Positions 25,091-43,668 are shown, counted from the stretch's first letter. The stretch: DNA of 64,000 nucleotides from Streptomyces liliiviolaceus (GCF_018070025.1 NZ_JAGPYQ010000003.1:1-64000), one strand, 5' to 3'. Program-made: numbers and translations. Notes: generated by a model not told the origin, from the letters alone.

Positions 25091-25420
25091 TCAGGGGCGA
25101 ACCCCGCAACGGGACAGCAGGCACAGATTGAAGCCCTGGGTGTTGCTGGGGCCGGAGCTCTGCTCACCCGTGGACGATCCGCCTACCGAGCAGTCCGACA
25201 GCAGGCAGAGGTTGCCTCCCTGAACGCCGCGATAGGCGGTCGAGTACGTTCCCGGTGCCGAGGACGCGTCGCCGGGCCGGTCCGACGGTGCGGAGTGTGT
25301 CTGCCGACTGCTCGCTTCCTCCGGTGTGGCCGCTCCGGCGGATGCCGCAGCCCCTATCAGCAGCGCGGCGGCGGTGGTGGACACAGCGCCCCATCGCAGG
25401 ACAGTGGTAGGCAGGTTCAT
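25091..25420 (-). CDS. Small secreted protein with two CLLSxC motifs
   Basis: A 109-residue protein with a clear Sec signal (WGAVSTTAAALLIGAAASAG, residues 10-29, cleavage near AGAA). The mature part is serine-rich and contains a repeated cysteine motif: GGNLCLLSDCSV and, at the C-terminus, GFNLCLLSRCGV. Four cysteines in two CxxxC units suggest two small disulfide loops or paired metal or surface contacts. ATG 25420 has GGAGGG at the right distance; a longer frame upstream lacks this. I do not recognise the family. It lies divergent from the NRPS gene with 459 bases between them. Confidence 0.7.
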   Translation of the reverse strand: MNLPTTVLRWGAVSTTAAALLIGAAASAGAATPEEASSRQTHSAPSDRPGDASSAPGTYSTAYRGVQGGNLCLLSDCSVGGSSTGEQSSGPSNTQGFNLCLLSRCGVRP

Positions 25421-25879
25421 GGACCCTCCAAGGCCTTGTTCGGCAGACAGTTCGTCATGAGGGCTCCGAGGCCGGGGGGTCGGGCGGCTTGGTCGCCGCG
25501 GGAACATTCTTCGATATGCGGATGTACGCGCCAGCGAACTGCAAAAGAACAGACCCTGCGGTCGTGTCGTGCGTCACAGCACCAATCCGACATCTCTGTG
25601 GTCACGGACCACTTGTGTGAAGGGTTTCCGGGCTACGTCGACGTCCTGGGAATCGGAGACGCGCAGGTGCATCCCTGCGCACAGGCATTCGCAACCGTGA
25701 TGCGGAATGAAGGGCCGGGGTGGGAGGACACCTGAACCAGCGCGGTCCACGGCACGAGCCGGCCATGTGCCGCCAACCGTGGAGCTGCTGGCTCAGCGGA
25801 CCCATGCATGCCGGATTCGGACCCGTTGCCGACTGTCAGTGGCGCGGCCTGCGCAGGACTTCCACAGAGGTGAAAACAC
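25421..25879. other. Divergent intergenic region upstream of the NRPS
   Basis: No convincing gene in 459 bases. It should contain the promoters of the small secreted protein (minus) and the NRPS operon (plus), but I could not assign -35/-10 boxes or a pathway-specific operator with confidence. Confidence 0.5.
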
Positions 25880-36360
<10,481 letters not shown>

Positions 36361-36364
<4 letters not shown>

Positions 36365-36567
36365 CCAACCCCTTCGACGACCCCCGTACCCAGCACCGCG
36401 TCGTCGTCAACGACGAGGGCCAGCACGCCCTGTGGCCGTCCTTCGCCGAGGTGCCCGCCGGCTGGGAAGCCGTCTTCGGCCCCGCCGAACAGGCCCCCTG
36501 CCTGGAATACGTCGAACTGCACTGGACCGACCTGACCCCCCGGAGCGCCCGTATCAGCGTGGCCTGA
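36361..36567 (+). CDS. MbtH-family protein
   Basis: A 68-residue MbtH-like protein: [20 protein letters not shown] at the start, then the family signature residues in [18 protein letters not shown] and the [10 protein letters not shown] tail. MbtH proteins bind adenylation domains and are needed for their solubility or activity. Its ATG overlaps the NRPS stop (ATGA), so it is translationally coupled to the enzyme it must assist. The length is normal and the conserved tryptophans are present. Confidence 0.95.
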
Positions 36568-36607
36568 CAGCCCCCGGGGTCCGGCCCCACCACGACGAAA
36601 GGCAGCG

Positions 36608-37606
36608 ATGACTCAGCGGACCGACGAGCCCGCGATACGCGCCGAAGGGCTCACCAAGCGCTTCGGGGACAAACAGGCTCTCGCCGGCGTGGACCTGGAA
36701 GCGGCCCCCGGCACGGTGCTCGGGGTGCTCGGCCCCAACGGAGCGGGCAAGACCACGACCGTGCGGGTGCTGTCCACGCTGCTCAGAGCCGACAGCGGCC
36801 ATGCCTGGGTGGCCGGACACGACGTACGCGAGGACCCGGAGGGCGCCCGCCGCAATCTCGGGCTGTCGGGCCAGTACGCCGCCGTCGACGAGAAGCTCAC
36901 CGGGCGGGAGAACCTCTACCTCGTCGGCCGGCTGTACGGGATGGGACGGCACGCGGCCAGACGCCGGGCGGGCCAACTGCTCGACGGTTTCGACCTCAAG
37001 GACGCCGCGGACCGGCGCAGCGGAACCTACTCCGGCGGTATGCGCCGCCGCCTCGACCTCGCGGGCGCACTCGTCGCCCGGCCGTCCGTCGTCGTTCTCG
37101 ACGAGCCGACCACGGGTCTCGACCCGCGCGGACGCGCCGACACCTGGACGTCCATCCAGGAACTCGTGGCGGCCGGCACCACCGTGCTGCTGACCACGCA
37201 ATACCTCGAAGAAGCCGACCAGTTGGCCGACACCATCGCCGTCATCGAGGGCGGCCGGGTCATCGCCCGCGGCACGGCGGCCCAGCTCAAGGCACGGGTG
37301 GGCGGCGAGCGCCTGTCCCTGACCGTGCCCGCGGCCCACCAACGGGCACCGGCCGCCGAGATCCTGGACGCCCTGGGACCTCACGTCCCCGCCCTCGACG
37401 CCCGTACGGGCCGCTTCACCGTCGCCACCGACCACGGTGCCGCCAGTCTCGAATACGCCCTCGGCTGCCTGCGCCAGTTGGACATCGAGGTGCGGGACGT
37501 CGCACTGGCGCCACCCACACTCGACGACGTCTTCCTGACCCTGACCGGTCGACCGCGGACCGCCGGCGAAGGCGCCGTCGCACCACCGATGGAAGGAGCC
37601 CGGTGA
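36608..37606 (+). CDS. ABC exporter ATP-binding protein, DrrA type
   Basis: A 332-residue ATPase: Walker A GPNGAGKTTT, signature YSGGMRRRLDLAGAL, Walker B VVVLDEPTTGLDP, H-loop region LLTTQYLEEADQLAD, and the C-terminal DUF4162-like part (LDDVFLTLTGR) typical of daunorubicin-resistance ATPases. It lies 40 bases after mbtH behind a GAAAGG and overlaps the permease gene by four bases. With that permease it most likely exports the NRPS product and gives self-resistance; the substrate is inferred from context. Confidence 0.93.
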   Translation: MTQRTDEPAIRAEGLTKRFGDKQALAGVDLEAAPGTVLGVLGPNGAGKTTTVRVLSTLLRADSGHAWVAGHDVREDPEGARRNLGLSGQYAAVDEKLTGRENLYLVGRLYGMGRHAARRRAGQLLDGFDLKDAADRRSGTYSGGMRRRLDLAGALVARPSVVVLDEPTTGLDPRGRADTWTSIQELVAAGTTVLLTTQYLEEADQLADTIAVIEGGRVIARGTAAQLKARVGGERLSLTVPAAHQRAPAAEILDALGPHVPALDARTGRFTVATDHGAASLEYALGCLRQLDIEVRDVALAPPTLDDVFLTLTGRPRTAGEGAVAPPMEGAR

Positions 37607-38403
37607 ACGCCGTCGGCCGCCTGGCCCGCGACTCGTCCATCGTGGCCTGGCGCAATCTGCTCAACCTGCGCCGCACCCCGGGCTCGGTCATCGCAGCGCT
37701 CGTGCAGCCGGTCATGTTCGTCCTGCTCCTGGCGTACGTCTTCGGAGGCAGCCTCGGCGGAGCCGACTACCGCACCTTCCTGATGGGGGGCATCTTCGCC
37801 CAGGCCGTCACGTTCAATGCCGCGTTCACCGCCCTGGGGCTCGCGAACGACATGGACAAGGGCATCGTGGACCGCTTCCGCTCCCTGCCCATGCCCCGCA
37901 TGGCGGTACTCCTGGGCCGAACCCTGTCGGACCTGACCATGAGCAGCGTCACCCTGATCGTCACCTCGCTGTGCGGCCTGCTGGTCGGCTGGCGCATACA
38001 CGCCTCCGTCACCGACGCGCTCGTCGGCTTTCTCCTGATCCTGTTCTTCGCCTTCGCCATGTCCTGGGTCGGAGCAGCGATCGGGCTCCTCGCCCGCAGC
38101 GTCGAAGTGGCCCAGAGTGCCGGCCTCATCTGGCTCTTCCCTGTCACCTTCGTGTCGTCGGCGTTCGTCTCCACCCACACCATGCCCGGACCGTTGCGCA
38201 CCGTGGCGGAATGGAACCCTGTCTCAGCGACGGCGACAGCCGTGCGTCAGCTCTTCGGAAACCCGCCACCCGGCGGCATCCCGGTCAGTACCGCCTGGCC
38301 CGTGGTCCACGCACTGCCTTACGCCCTTGGCTGTGCCTGCCTCATCACAATGGCCTTCATGCTGGTGTCTCTGGCCAGGTTCCGCAGGGTGACTCTGGGA
38401 TGA
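37603..38403 (+). CDS. ABC-2 type permease, DrrB type
   Basis: A 266-residue membrane protein with six hydrophobic segments, among them VIAALVQPVMFVLLLAYVFG, LVGFLLILFFAFAMSWVGAA and HALPYALGCACLITMAFMLV. The conserved ABC-2 loop MDKGIVDRFRSLPMPR and the EWNPVSATATAVRQLFGNP motif are typical of DrrB exporters. GTG 37603 overlaps the ATPase stop (GTGA). It is the last gene of the NRPS operon; beyond it the sequence breaks up into gene remnants. Confidence 0.92.
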   Translation: MNAVGRLARDSSIVAWRNLLNLRRTPGSVIAALVQPVMFVLLLAYVFGGSLGGADYRTFLMGGIFAQAVTFNAAFTALGLANDMDKGIVDRFRSLPMPRMAVLLGRTLSDLTMSSVTLIVTSLCGLLVGWRIHASVTDALVGFLLILFFAFAMSWVGAAIGLLARSVEVAQSAGLIWLFPVTFVSSAFVSTHTMPGPLRTVAEWNPVSATATAVRQLFGNPPPGGIPVSTAWPVVHALPYALGCACLITMAFMLVSLARFRRVTLG

Positions 38404-38633
38404 GAACCGCAGGCCCCGGTGTGCAGAAGGCTGTTGTGCTCCTTCAGCGGATCGTCAGGTGGAGTAGTGGGGAACCGGCGTGCCTGGGTTCGGCATCCCG
38501 GGATGAACACGAAGCCGGGGCGCCCCTACGGCCGAAACCCTGCCTGGGAGGCCCCTCCGGCGGCCGTTGACACCCCCCCGGCACACTCCTCCTCCACCAC
38601 CGCTCCGTTAATCGAGGTGTGAAGTGGTGGTGC
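38404..38633. other. No recognisable gene downstream of the exporter
   Basis: About 230 bases with no frame that I can assign. It marks the edge of the intact biosynthetic operon and leads into the remnants at 38634 and 38784. Confidence 0.4.
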
Positions 38634-38783
38634 TAGTCACGGAGTTCCGCATCGACAGGCGAAACTGAGTCCCTGCCTTCCAGCAGATCGTGCAACAGGC
38701 CAAGCAGGCCAAGCAGGCCAAGCAGGCCAAGCAGGCCCTGCAGTTGGGCGTACTGGTGCCGGGCGACCGGCTGCCGACCGATC
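38634..38783 (+). pseudogene. GntR-family regulator N-terminal remnant with nonsense codon
   Basis: The frame reads LVTEFRIDRRN, a stop, then VPAFQQIVQQ, several copies of AKQ, and ALQLGVLVPGDRLPT. This is the start of a YtrA-type GntR regulator (FRIDRxSGxxxYxQIVxQxxxALRLGxLxPGDRLPT). The helix-turn-helix is lost at the junction with the next remnant near 38784. A nine-base repeat has expanded the first helix. Confidence 0.6.
38702..38746. repeat. Nine-base tandem repeat, five copies of AAGCAGGCC
   Basis: Five perfect copies in frame (each adds Lys-Gln-Ala) inside the GntR remnant, preceded by a near copy (CAACAGGCC). Such an expansion is a slippage product in DNA no longer under selection or in a variable linker. 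Confidence 0.85.
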
Positions 38784-39045
38784 GACACCTCCCTGCCGGA
38801 CTGGCGTGAACGCCTTCCCAGCGATGCAGGAGAGGCATTCGCCACCTTCCTCGACCGCTTCGGCTCCCAACGTTCCAAGGCTGAACGCTTCCTGCGCCCG
38901 CTCGCCTGCGCCCAGGGTGCGGGCCTGCCGTGGTCCACCCTCTGGGCACCGCTCGCCGAAGCCCGCTCCGGCGAGCGGTGCTCCAACGGCGACCTCGACG
39001 GGCTGCACATCCACGCGGGCGCCTACATCACCGAAAGCCCTTCAC
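38784..39045 (+). pseudogene. Large NTPase C-terminal-region remnant
   Basis: The frame reads DTSLPDWRERLPSDAGEAFA, TFLDRFGS, AERFLRPLACAQGAGLPWST, LWAPLAEA and LDGLHIHAGAYITE. It resembles the helical segment after the P-loop domain in large Streptomyces ATPases (the RxxLLRPLAxAxGxGLPxxxLW...DAGxYIxE pattern). There is no start, no P-loop and no C-terminus, so only an internal fragment survives, joined directly to the GntR remnant. Confidence 0.5.
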
Positions 39046-39279
39046 CGGGTACTTCCAGCCGACGTGGGCCGTTGCGCGAGAGACCCTCGACGCGGATTGC
39101 ACCGAGGAGACGAGTTGATCACAGAGCACCAGCAGAAGCTGCGCGCTCGGTGCTTTTCGCACGCCTCAAGATCGTTTCTCACGGGTGGGGGTGTGGGCGG
39201 ACATGTGAAGACACATCACAGTGGGGAAGTCTGCAGTGTGGCGCTGTTTGAAGGCCGGTCGGTGGGTCGTTCTGGGGTG
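39046..39279. other. No recognisable gene
   Basis: About 230 bases between the NTPase remnant and the 3' end of the leucine-rich-repeat gene without an assignable frame. Confidence 0.4.
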
Positions 39280-40278
39280 TCACCAGTGGGTGAGGGCGCC
39301 CAGGCAGATGTAGCGGTCTTCGTGGATGTTTTTTTCGTCTTTGTCGGATTTTTCGGTTCCGAGGTTCACGTGGACGCCTGCGGGTTCGAGTGTTTCGCGT
39401 AGGCGTTGCCGGAATGGTTTGCTGATGAAGTTGTGGTGGAGGTCGAGTTGTTTGAGGTGGGTGAGGGGCTGGCCGGAGAGGAGGGCTGCGGCGCCTTCGT
39501 CGCCCAGGGTGCCTTTGGACAGGTCGAGGACCTCAAGTTGGGCGACTACCGGGGCGGAGGCGACTGCGGTGGCGATGTCGTCCTGCAGGTCGCTGTTGGT
39601 CAGGGCCAGGTGCCGCAGCCGGGGCAGCCGGGTACCGGAGAGGATGTCTTCCAGATCGGTGACCTCGCAGCGAAATCCGTATTCCTCGCTGCCCAGCCAC
39701 AGTTCGAGATGCTCCAGCGCAGGCAGGTCGCTCGCTGCCACGCCGCGGACGATGTCGTAGGGCAGTTCGCAGCTCTGCACGACGAGCCTGCGCAGAGCGT
39801 CATGGCGCAGGGCGGGAAACTGCAGCGTCCCGCCGGTCTGTCCCTGATCGTCGCGCACCCCGGCGCGCATGCCGAACTCCTCCAGCGCGGGAAAGGCAGC
39901 CAGCAGGGGTGAGACATCGCTCTGGTGGATCCGGCTGAACTTGCACTCTTCCTCGGTGATGTCGCCGAGGAACAGCGCCCGCAGCGCGGGTAACTGCTCA
40001 CGTGCCGCCAGCAGAGCTGCGACGACTTCCGAGGAGTCGGTGTCCTCCATGTCCTCCCAGTTGCCGGCGATCAGGGCCCGGACCTGCGTGACGTCAATTT
40101 CGGCGCAGAAGCGGTCGAAGGTCTCGTTCCACAGCTCTTCGTCGACCTCCCACCGCGGGTAGCCGATCCGCCAGGCCACGGCGCCGGGCTTCACGGTCCC
40201 GGCAGCTTCTCCGGTCTGGGGAAAGAGCAGAGCCGGAAGACCGAACAACTCTTCCAGGTGGTTGTCGAAACACTTCAT
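39280..40278 (-). CDS. STM4015-like leucine-rich-repeat protein
   Basis: A 332-residue soluble protein. After an N-terminal domain (FDNHLEELFGLPALLFP, GAVAWRIGYPRWEVDEELWN) it has ribonuclease-inhibitor-like leucine-rich repeats (LPALRALFLGD, LEHLELWLGSEEYGF, LPRLRHLALTNSDLQDDIA, QLEVLDLSKGTLGDEGAAAL, LKQLDLHHNFIS). This is the arrangement of STM4015-family proteins. ATG 40278 is chosen because AGGAG lies about eight bases upstream; an extended frame to 40398 has no such site. In other bacteria STM4015 sits with STM4011-4014; here none of those genes is nearby. Function unknown. Confidence 0.75.
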   Translation of the reverse strand: MKCFDNHLEELFGLPALLFPQTGEAAGTVKPGAVAWRIGYPRWEVDEELWNETFDRFCAEIDVTQVRALIAGNWEDMEDTDSSEVVAALLAAREQLPALRALFLGDITEEECKFSRIHQSDVSPLLAAFPALEEFGMRAGVRDDQGQTGGTLQFPALRHDALRRLVVQSCELPYDIVRGVAASDLPALEHLELWLGSEEYGFRCEVTDLEDILSGTRLPRLRHLALTNSDLQDDIATAVASAPVVAQLEVLDLSKGTLGDEGAAALLSGQPLTHLKQLDLHHNFISKPFRQRLRETLEPAGVHVNLGTEKSDKDEKNIHEDRYICLGALTHW

Positions 40279-41278
40279 CCAGATCGCTCCTGTCAGATGA
40301 TGTGGCCGGGATACCGCACGCAGCAGTAGTTCTAGCAGCACCCACTGACTCCTCATGCGATCTGTCAAACCGTGAGAGCGCTGGGGGCACGAGTCCATAG
40401 GTCCGACGCCACCGCTGCGCGGACTTCCGGCTTCTTGGGCGAAGTTCCGGCGAAATGGAATGTCCGCATGTGGGATGACCGCCGACGGGAAAAGGAGGTC
40501 CGTCTTCTATGCCCCTCGGTAGGTTCTCCCTCCTCGTCGCGGCAGTTGGGTGGGTGTGTCGTGTGTGTGGGGCCGTCGTCTCGATGGCGAGGTGGAGTTC
40601 TGTCCGTACGGTTGCGGAAGCCAGGTCGAGGGAGAGTGTTTGGCTGCATCGGTTGAGCCAGTGGGTGAGGGTGCTGCGGCTGAGGCCGAGTTCGGTGGCG
40701 GCGGGGGCGGTGCGGCCGCGGTGGTTGAGCCAGCAGCGCAGGGCGATACGCAGCGGCTGGTCCAGTGGTTTGAGAAGGGCCGAGGCCCAGCGCTGAGCCT
40801 TGTCGGGGTCGAGCAGTTCGGCGGGTATCGGGGGTTCGGGGCCAAGGGGTGCGGACAAGTCGGCCCCTGTGGGAGTGGTGGGGGCTCGTAGGGCGAGCAG
40901 GAGTTGTGCCTGGATGGTGGGGTGGTCGAGTTCGGCGGCCAGGCGTGTGCTGATCGCGCGCAGCCGGGTGCGGACGGTGCCTTCGGAGGTGCCGAGCACG
41001 GCTGCGGTGGTGTGGGCGGATCCGGAGCGCAGGTAGGCCTCCAGTGTCCGGTGCTGTTCTCGGTTGAGGGGGGTGAGGATGGCGGTGGCCCAGGTGGTGA
41101 GCCGGTCGGCGGGCACGGTGTGGAGGAGCCCGTGCGGTCCCAGGGAGGTGGCTGTGGAGGCCAGGGCTCCGGCGGTTGCACGGTGTCGTGCGTTGCCTGC
41201 TTCGGTCCACGCGGTGGCGGTCATGTCCAGCGGCGCGGGGTCGGAGGCGCCGGCAGCCAGTTGATGCCGGTTGGCCAT
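40094..41278 (-). CDS. PucR/CdaR-type helix-turn-helix regulator, irregular at both ends
   Basis: The core (about residues 50-135) reads ILTPLNREQHRTLEAYLRSG, SAHTTAAVLGTSEGTVRTRL and RAISTRLAAELDHPTIQAQL, the HTH_30 domain of PucR-type regulators. A second copy follows (LKPLDQPLRIALRCWLNH ... AATELGLSRSTLTHWLNRCS), so it has two tandem HTH_30-like units. Protein-like sequence in the same frame extends upstream of the ATG to about 41415 (LAVIALHSLTHDLRAARTLI) without a start codon, and the C-terminal 90 residues are arginine-rich and run 185 bases into the STM4015-like gene. Both ends may therefore be damaged. It is divergent from the ubiquitin-like operon and is the obvious candidate to regulate it. 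Confidence 0.55.
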   Translation of the reverse strand: MANRHQLAAGASDPAPLDMTATAWTEAGNARHRATAGALASTATSLGPHGLLHTVPADRLTTWATAILTPLNREQHRTLEAYLRSGSAHTTAAVLGTSEGTVRTRLRAISTRLAAELDHPTIQAQLLLALRAPTTPTGADLSAPLGPEPPIPAELLDPDKAQRWASALLKPLDQPLRIALRCWLNHRGRTAPAATELGLSRSTLTHWLNRCSQTLSLDLASATVRTELHLAIETTAPHTRHTHPTAATRRENLPRGIEDGPPFPVGGHPTCGHSISPELRPRSRKSAQRWRRTYGLVPPALSRFDRSHEESVGAARTTAACGIPATSSDRSDLDEVFRQPPGRVVRSSGSALSPDRRSCRDREARRRGLADRLPAVGGRRRAVERDLRPLLRRN

Positions 41279-41490
41279 GTCCGCAATCAGTGTTCGGGCC
41301 GCACGGAGGTCGTGGGTGAGGCTGTGGAGGGCGATGACCGCCAGTTCGTTGCCCTCGGCATGGACAACTGCATGAACCGCGTCCTGGACCTCATCCGGGA
41401 GCTCTGGTCTGGCCGCTGGGGAGCCCGTGGGCGGCCCGTCGGGGGAGCGAGGCGACGGGTACCGCGACTGCAGCGACGCGATCCCGCTGC

Positions 41491-41874
41491 TTGTACACGA
41501 TCCTTCCCCGCCTCCAGGCCGAAGGGCCGCTGGGGGCGGTGCGGTGGCGGTGTGGCCACCGCGCGTGGCAGACGCTCACCGACGTCCTCGTCAATGGCGA
41601 CGGCATCGAGGTGTGGCAGCGCCGCGACGCCCGAACGCCGCCGCCGCGCACGATCCCGGTGAGCATCAACAACCAGACGGTCCAACTGCCCGAGCGGGAG
41701 ATGACCGGTCTGGAGATCAAGCAGGCGGCCGCCGCGCAGGGCCTGCCTATCGACACCGGCTTCCAACTCTCCGTCAAGCACGGTCACCGCTACAACATCG
41801 TCGGGGACACCGACACCGTCGGGATCCACCGCAACCTCGAGTTCCTCGCCGTTCCTCCGGACGACAACTCGTGA
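41491..41874 (+). CDS. Multi_ubiq-domain ubiquitin-like modifier
   Basis: The last 70 residues are a bacterial multiubiquitin domain: PVSINNQTVQLPEREMTGLE, IKQAAAAQGLPIDTGFQLSV and YNIVGDTDTVGIHRNLEFLA, a beta-grasp pattern. Only one such unit is present, and it ends in PPDDNS, not in Gly-Gly. The first 45 residues (ILPRLQAEGPLGAVRWRCGH ...) are not recognised; the true start may be TTG 41491 or a later GTG such as 41611 or 41659. Its stop overlaps the next start (GTGA). In known loci this protein is the modifier conjugated by the neighbouring E1/E2-type enzymes and trimmed by the JAB peptidase; that role is inferred here. Confidence 0.75.
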   Translation: MYTILPRLQAEGPLGAVRWRCGHRAWQTLTDVLVNGDGIEVWQRRDARTPPPRTIPVSINNQTVQLPEREMTGLEIKQAAAAQGLPIDTGFQLSVKHGHRYNIVGDTDTVGIHRNLEFLAVPPDDNS

Positions 41875-42278
41875 CCACGCACCCGGCGACGTCCGCCCCG
41901 ATCGATACAGCTCTCACCGAGCTGCGTGCGCACTTCGGGGCGGACACCGTCACCACCACACCTGACGGGTCCGGAGGCGTCTACGCCGTCATCAGCGATC
42001 TGACCGTCGGCCCCGCTTATACCCCCGCACAAACCTGGCTCGGCTTCCAGATTTCCGCTGCCCACCCTGACGCGGACATCTACCCCCACTACACCGGCAT
42101 GCTCAACCGCACCGACGGCCAACCGCACGGTCAGGCGATCCAGCCCGTCACCTGGCAGGGGCGCCCCAGCGAGCCGGCCCTGCAGATCTCCCGCCGATCC
42201 AACCAGCGAAACCCCGCGGTCGACACTCCCGTGAACAAGGCATTGAGGATGATCCTGGCATTGCTCATCGAGCAGTGA
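41871..42278 (+). CDS. E2-like protein of the ubiquitin-like operon, without cysteine
   Basis: A 135-residue protein placed exactly where these operons carry an E2-like gene, overlapping both neighbours by four bases (GTGA on each side). The middle fits the E2 fold core (QTWLGFQISAAHPDADIYPH, a strand followed by an HP...YP turn, then ALQISRRSNQRNP where an E2 active site would fall). The whole protein contains no cysteine, so it cannot form a normal E2 thioester. It could be a UEV-like non-catalytic partner or use another residue. The E2 assignment rests on context and a weak pattern. Confidence 0.6.
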   Translation: MTTHPATSAPIDTALTELRAHFGADTVTTTPDGSGGVYAVISDLTVGPAYTPAQTWLGFQISAAHPDADIYPHYTGMLNRTDGQPHGQAIQPVTWQGRPSEPALQISRRSNQRNPAVDTPVNKALRMILALLIEQ

Positions 42279-43668
42279 ACCCGCCCGCCGCTGGAGCCAG
42301 CCTGACCGTGCCCGCTCGACTCTGGCAGCAACTGACCGATCACCTCTTCCCCGGCGACCACGCGGCCCACGGCGCTGCCCTCCTCGCCGGATGGACCCAC
42401 GGACCCCGAGGCCCTCGATTCCTGGCCCGCGAACTGATCCTTGCCCGTGACGACATCGACTACGGGCCCGGCACCACCGGCCACCACGCCCTTTCCGCCG
42501 CCTTCGTCCGCGACAACATCCTGCGCGCCCGCGACGAACACCTCGCCTACATCGCCGTCCACAACCACGGCGGCACCACCCGCGTGCAGTTCTCGCCCAC
42601 CGACCTGGCCAGTCACGAACGCAGCTACCCCACCCTGACCCAGATCAGCAACACCCCCGTGTGCGGACTCGTCCTCACACCCCAGGCCGCAGCCGGTGAC
42701 CTCTGGTACCCCAACGGCACCCGCACCGACCTCACTGAAGTCGTCATCCCCGCCAACAACCTCCTGCGCCTACGTTCCGGACCCGCTGCAGCCAACACCT
42801 CAGACAGCAGCCCCACCTTGTACAACCGTCAGGTACGCATCTTCGGCGACCTCGGACAGCAGACCTTCCAGGCCATGAAGGTCGCCATATCGGCCTGGGC
42901 GGAGTCGGCAACCTGATCACTGAATACCTTGCACGCCTCGGTGTCGGCCACCTGGTCCTTATCGACGACGACACCGTCGCCGAGAGCAACCTGCCCCGCC
43001 TCGCCGGCGCCACCGCAGCTGACATCGGCCACCCCAAGACCGCCCTGGCCAGCCGACTGGCCAAGCAAGCACAGCCAGACATCGCTCTCACCGTTCTCAC
43101 CGAACGCGTCGAACAACCCCACGCCCAAGCCGAACTGCGCGCATGCGACTGGCTCTTCCTCGCAGCCGACGGCGCGGCCGCCCGCCACTTCACCAACGCC
43201 GCCGTGCAGCAACTCCTCATCCCCGCCACCCAGGTCGGCGTAAAGATCCCAGTACGAGACGGAACAGTCGGACAAATCCACGCCGTCAGCCGACTCCTTC
43301 TCCCCGGTACCGGCTGCTTGTGGTGCGACGGACTGATCGATCCCACCGACCTCGCCATCGACATGCACGCTTCCACCGACCGGGCCGCCGCACAGTACGT
43401 CCCCAGCACACCAGCCGCCAGCGTCTTGCCTCTCAACGCACTCGCTGCGGCCGAAGCCGTCAACCACTTCATGCACGCCGTCAGCTGCCTCCACGACGAC
43501 GACCTCGACCACGCCAGCGTCCTCCACCAGCCCCGCTCCCGCACCCGCGACCTCGTCAACTCCCGCACGGACCCCTACTGCCGATGGTGCTCCCCACGAG
43601 AGCAATTCGGGCTCGGAGACCGACCGACTGATGCCGGGCACCGGCATCTCTCCACTGGCGTTTTCTGA
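42275..43668 (+). pseudogene. JAB-E1 (ThiF) fusion protein, interrupted by a one-base frameshift
   Basis: Frame 1 (42275 to about 42889) encodes a JAB/JAMM peptidase-like domain with LAYIAVHNHGGTTRVQFSPT and DLASHE (H-x-H and Asp ligands), then YNRQVRIFGDLGQQTFQAMK-VAI, the usual lead-in to an E1 Rossmann loop. The glycine-rich loop itself, IGLGGVGNLITEYLARLG, is in the -1 frame from 42889. That frame continues to 43668 with LVLIDDDTVAESNLPRL, WLFLAADG and the zinc-binding pairs CLWC and CRWC. One missing base (an extra A would give ATA-ATC) explains the break. No convincing slippery heptamer is visible. Without correction the protein stops at 42916. Overlap with the E2-like gene shows a single operon. 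Confidence 0.8.

Noticed and set aside
41287..41829. Minus-strand frame opposite the modifier gene
   Set aside because: No family resemblance; the plus-strand Multi_ubiq pattern and the overlapping operon starts are convincing.
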